Assembly (NCBI RefSeq): GCF_028596025.1
Contig: NZ_CP117167.1
Span: 5,022,001 to 5,086,000 of the forward strand
Length of the DNA stretch: 64,000 nt
Source: Mucilaginibacter jinjuensis
GTDB lineage: Bacteria > Bacteroidota > Bacteroidia > Sphingobacteriales > Sphingobacteriaceae
Direction of reading: 5' to 3'
In this document: piece by piece, positions 60,747 to 64,000 of the stretch
How positions within the stretch are numbered: the stretch's first letter is position 1
How the letters are laid out: every line of letters begins with the position of its first letter
Program-made: the position numbers and the translations under genes
Notes under the pieces: generated by a model
What the model was told of the DNA's origin: nothing
What the model saw: the letters and a program-made list of their open reading frames with translations, nothing else
Database searches by the model: none

Positions 60747-60851
60747 ATCCCCTCTTGAGAGGGGGTGCGAAAGGGTGTGTAATGGCAGGGGTGTGTTTCT
60801 GCGTTATTGTTAACCATAAAGACACACCCCTAACCCCTCTCAAGAGGGGAA
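60747..60851. repeat. GC-rich hairpin, family F, largest copy
   Basis: ATCCCCTCTTGAGAGGGGGT on the left pairs with CCCCTCTCAAGAGGGGA on the right, and internal TGTGT / ACACA words extend the stem around a loop of about 35 nt. It separates parE from the antitoxin gene. Confidence 0.75.
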
Positions 60852-60869
60852 ATAGAACTTTATAATATT

Positions 60870-62756
60870 TTAGGCAACCTCTTTAACCTCATCCTCTTCA
60901 GCCAAAATCAACGGATTTACCGTTTCATCATCTTTTTCAACACGCAGATTTTGTACAATGTGTTGCTGGCGGGTTGGGGTATTTTTACCCATAAAATATT
61001 CTAACAGGCCCTTGATGTTGGCATCACGAAGGATTACCGGATCGAGGCGCATATCTTTACCAATAAACAGTCCGAATTCTTCGGGCGAAATTTCACCCAA
61101 ACCTTTAAATCGGGTTATCTCTGGTTTGTTACCTAATTTTGATATCGCATTGCGGCGTTCCTCATCGCTATAGCAGTAAATTGTTTCTTTTTTATTACGA
61201 ACGCGGAATAACGGTGTTTGCAGAATAGATACGTGACCGGCCTTTACCAGATCGGGGAAAAATTGCAAAAAGAAAGTCATTAACAGTAAACGGATGTGCA
61301 TACCATCCACATCGGCATCAGTTGCTATCACAATGTTGTTGTAGCTTAAACCATCTAAGCCATCCTCAATATTTAAGGCGTGCTGCAGCAGGTTAAATTC
61401 TTCGTTTTCGTAAACCACCTTTTTGGTTAATCCGTAGCAGTTTAGCGGCTTACCCTTTAAGCTAAACACAGCCTGGGTTTGCACATCACGCGATTTGGTG
61501 ATCGATCCACTCGCCGAATCTCCCTCTGTAATAAACAAAGTGGTATCACGACGGCGCTCGTGGTTATCACCAAAATGTAACTTACAATCGCGCAGTTTAC
61601 GATTGTGTAACGATGCTTTTTTGGCACGTTCGTTAGCCAGTTTTTTAATACCGGCAATATCTTTACGTTCACGCTCTGACTGTAGGATCCGTTTTAAAAG
61701 CGCATCGGCAGTTGCCGGATTTTTGTGCAGATAGTTATCCAGCTCGGTTTTAACAAAGTCATTGATAAAACCACGAACCGTAGGCCCATCCGGACCCACA
61801 TTTTGCGAACCCAGCTTAGTTTTGGTTTGCGACTCAAATACCGGCTCCTGTACCTTAATAGCAATTGCTGCTACGATAGAGCCACGCACATCAGATGCAT
61901 CAAACTCCTTTTTGTAAAACTCGCGAATGGTTTTTACCACCGCTTCGCGAAAAGCAGCCTGGTGGGTACCGCCCTGGGTGGTATTTTGCCCGTTCACAAA
62001 CGAATAGTACTCTTCGCCGTATTGCTGGCCGTGGGTCATGGCTACTTCAATATCATTCCCTTTAAGGTGAATTATTGGGTAACGCAGTGTCTCAGCATCG
62101 GTATTACGCAATAAAAGATCGTGAAGGCCTTTTTCTGAAAAATATTTTTGTCCGTTAAAGTTGATGCTTAGGCCGGCGTTCAGGAATACATAATTCCAGA
62201 TCATGTTATCCACAAACTCGGGGATAAAACGATAATGACGAAAAATACTATCGTCGGGAATAAAGTTTATCGCGGTACCGTTGCGCTGGGTGGTTTCTTT
62301 CTCGGCTTCATCACGAACCAGTTCACCTTTGGCAAATTCGGCAATTTTGGTACGGCCATCGCGATACGATTGTACTACGAAATTTGACGAAAGCGCGTTA
62401 ACTGCCTTGGTACCCACACCATTTAAGCCTACAGATTTTTGGAAGGCTTTGCTATCATATTTACCACCTGTATTGATCTTGGATACGCAATCAATCACCT
62501 TACCCAATGGGATACCCCGGCCATAATCACGAACAGAAACCTTATGGTCGCTCATGTTAATATCGATGGTTCTGCCGGCTCCCATCACAAACTCATCAAT
62601 CGAGTTATCTACAACCTCTTTCAACAATACATATACACCATCGTCATAGGCAGAACCATCGCCAAGCTTACCGATATACATACCGGGGCGCAGTCGAATA
62701 TGCTCTTTCCAATCGAGCGACCGTATACTATCCTCACTATAATTTACTTCTTCCAT
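60870..62756 (-). CDS. parE: DNA topoisomerase IV subunit B (ParE-type)
   Basis: The 628-residue ATPase subunit drives strand passage with ParC. The GHKL ATP site is visible with E47 and N51 in LLKEVVDNSIDEF and VRDYGRGIPLG, and a TOPRIM domain with EGDSASGS and DADVDGMHIRLLL. The length is that of ParE rather than GyrB with its insertion. Start is the ATG at 62756. A word-repeat region lies upstream, and parC is 6.5 kb further left. Confidence 0.94.
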   Translation of the reverse strand: MEEVNYSEDSIRSLDWKEHIRLRPGMYIGKLGDGSAYDDGVYVLLKEVVDNSIDEFVMGAGRTIDINMSDHKVSVRDYGRGIPLGKVIDCVSKINTGGKYDSKAFQKSVGLNGVGTKAVNALSSNFVVQSYRDGRTKIAEFAKGELVRDEAEKETTQRNGTAINFIPDDSIFRHYRFIPEFVDNMIWNYVFLNAGLSINFNGQKYFSEKGLHDLLLRNTDAETLRYPIIHLKGNDIEVAMTHGQQYGEEYYSFVNGQNTTQGGTHQAAFREAVVKTIREFYKKEFDASDVRGSIVAAIAIKVQEPVFESQTKTKLGSQNVGPDGPTVRGFINDFVKTELDNYLHKNPATADALLKRILQSERERKDIAGIKKLANERAKKASLHNRKLRDCKLHFGDNHERRRDTTLFITEGDSASGSITKSRDVQTQAVFSLKGKPLNCYGLTKKVVYENEEFNLLQHALNIEDGLDGLSYNNIVIATDADVDGMHIRLLLMTFFLQFFPDLVKAGHVSILQTPLFRVRNKKETIYCYSDEERRNAISKLGNKPEITRFKGLGEISPEEFGLFIGKDMRLDPVILRDANIKGLLEYFMGKNTPTRQQHIVQNLRVEKDDETVNPLILAEEDEVKEVA

Positions 62757-62782
62757 GATGGTTATGCTTTTTATGGCGGAGA

Positions 62783-63012
62783 GGTTAAACGTTGTACGTT
62801 AGACGTTTTACGTATCTGTTCTGATGCAGATGCATGGTTTAAACCTACCATCCCAAATGTACGATGTTAAAGGGATTAAGTCAAACGGATTAGGCTAAAC
62901 GTTATACGTTTGACGTTGTACGTAATACGTTTATATCTGAAAATAAAAAGAGAAGAAATATGATCTACGCCCCGGGCAAGAAACGTCAAACGTACAACGT
63001 CAAACGTATAAC
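62783..63012. repeat. Word-repeat hairpin region (ACGTTGTACGTTAGACG type)
   Basis: Near 62783 the left arm reads GTTGTACGTTAGACGTTTTA; near 62895 ACGTTATACGTTTGACGTTG is repeated; near 62983 AACGTCAAACGTACAACGTC closes the set. Left and right arms are complementary. It is the longest such region in the window and contains no gene. Confidence 0.7.
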
Positions 63013-63013
63013 A

Positions 63014-63610
63014 TTACTTAAACTTAATGCAGCTTCGGGCCTTGTCTATATATTTAAAAAACTCGGGGCCTTTGTCATTGGCTAAACAAATAGCCAGTAT
63101 AGTACCCGTATGGTCTTTTTGAAGGGTAATAATCAGGGCATACTTATAATGGCGTGTTACCGGCGAATCGCTCAGGTTCACCAGGTATGATTTGCCTTCG
63201 TCGGCATTGTACTGGGCTAAAATTCTGTCGTTTAAGTTTCGGGCAAAATAAGCATTATCGGCACTAAAAACAGAAACCTGTTCTTTTCCAATATTAATAT
63301 AAGCCGAGTCGGCATTGGCGTAATATTTACTTATTTGTTTATAAGGCTTAACTTCAAACCAGATCTCAAACTCCTGGCCAGGCAACGCAATGCCATAATC
63401 GTAAGATACATCTTCGTTGTTAACGGGGGTAACTTCTTTAAAGCCTTCGGGCAGGGTAAAATTAATATTAGCTTCGGTAACAAGGCGGTTAAACTCTTTC
63501 ATCTGCCGGTCGACCTGCGAATATTTATTCTGTGCATTAGCCGAATGGCTGCAAACAAGCAGGCATACCACTACACAGAATTGTTTAAATTGCCTTAGGA
63601 GAGCTTTCAT
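63014..63610 (-). CDS. Hypothetical secreted protein
   Basis: The 198-residue protein has a signal peptide ending near SANAQN. The rest shows a mixed alpha/beta domain: NFTLPEGFKEVTPVNNED, then EFEIWFEVKPYKQISKYYAN and YKYALIITLQKDHTGTILAI. I do not recognise a family; the layout resembles small periplasmic lipid- or protein-binding domains. I chose the ATG at 63610; a TTG one codon upstream is also possible. A promoter-like TACCTTTG box lies 10 nt upstream. Confidence 0.7.
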   Translation of the reverse strand: MKALLRQFKQFCVVVCLLVCSHSANAQNKYSQVDRQMKEFNRLVTEANINFTLPEGFKEVTPVNNEDVSYDYGIALPGQEFEIWFEVKPYKQISKYYANADSAYINIGKEQVSVFSADNAYFARNLNDRILAQYNADEGKSYLVNLSDSPVTRHYKYALIITLQKDHTGTILAICLANDKGPEFFKYIDKARSCIKFK

Positions 63611-63613
63611 CAA

Positions 63614-64000
63614 TTATAACAAAGGTAATAGGTAGATTTTAAATCCGAACTAATATAGTGTATAAATTATATACCCATATAAGGTCCTTTTCAAACTTTA
63701 AACAAATTACGAATATTAATATAAGCCGGATTCTACCTCTCCTGCTTTTTATCCATAACACAGAGTTAAAACATTAATACCATTTTATACAGTTAACATT
63801 GTCACACATTATAAAATGCAACCTCTTTAACGAAACGGAACAATAAAGGTTTAACCTAAAAAACTGGTGATGGTAATTTTACCGTAAAATAACATATTCA
63901 TGATTGGGTATTTTTTTCCTCATATTTCCCCGGTTTAATCAGTATAAATGTCCAACAGAATCCTCATTTGTAGAAATTCGTCCCGGCTTTATCTCTAATA
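63614..64000. other. Gene-free right end of the window
   Basis: I see no coding sequence in these 387 nt. TACCTTTG on the minus strand (63620-63627) is a possible -7 box for the preceding gene, although no good TTG -33 box was found. The rest is AT-rich, and may include the promoter of a gene beyond the window. Confidence 0.5.

Noticed and set aside
1..64000. tRNA, rRNA or riboswitch genes
   Set aside because: No cloverleaf with conserved T-loop, rRNA segment or known riboswitch core was recognised in any intergenic space; weak or unusual RNAs could be missed by eye.

Overview
The window looks like a chromosomal segment from a Bacteroidota organism, most likely family Sphingobacteriaceae (Mucilaginibacter/Pedobacter-like; this is inferred from gene content and protein style, no search was run). 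Supporting signs are Bacteroidota-type promoters (TTG about 20 nt upstream of TAnnTTTG), scarce Shine-Dalgarno sequences, a long Bacteroidota-type IspG, DUF6702-HupE-M1 peptidase and MoxR-DUF58-BatA-DUF4175 clusters, and topoisomerase IV genes of the Bacteroidota form. No rRNA, tRNA, CRISPR array, prophage or intact transposase was seen.

Layout. 0-4.4 kb: leftward haem cluster hemA, hemCD (fusion), hemB. 4.5-9.4 kb: DoxX-like protein, a YoeB-type toxin-antitoxin pair whose toxin is frameshifted, an alpha/beta hydrolase, a metallo-beta-lactamase-fold hydrolase and pyruvate oxidase. 9.5-12.7 kb: a low-GC candidate PD-(D/E)XK nuclease and ispG. 12.9-24.1 kb: M1 peptidase, HupE and DUF6702 proteins, a secreted GH2 glycosidase, lipoproteins, a serine hydrolase, an oxidoreductase and a methyltransferase. 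24.3-29 kb: MlaE/MlaF-type lipid ABC transporter, SDR, PspC and LiaF-like envelope-stress proteins, and a GYF-RDD membrane protein.

29-47.4 kb is the most distinctive part: three TldD and two TldE/PmbA paralogues, then the leftward series MoxR ATPase, DUF58, BatA, DUF4175 and a 596-residue membrane protein, with a DUF4159 gene diverging from moxR. The TldD proteins carry Tat-like leaders while their TldE partners do not, and all three tldD genes appear to start at TTG. 47.5-51.5 kb: msrA, an intact UPF0175/PIN toxin-antitoxin pair, acid phosphatase lipoprotein, aldose epimerase-like protein and a methyltransferase. 51.6-63.6 kb: parC and parE separated by about 6.5 kb of secreted enzymes, tandem NTF2-like proteins, cytidine deaminase and an orphan antitoxin next to a toxin remnant.

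The intergenic spaces are unusually rich in structured repeats: at least six families of REP-like imperfect palindromes, and a second class of hairpins built from short reiterated words that differ at each locus but share one architecture. Word-repeat DNA of the latter class is also found in frame inside ispG. The strongest candidates for follow-up are the MoxR/TldD-TldE envelope cluster, the word-repeat elements and their entry into a coding sequence, and the two decayed toxin loci.
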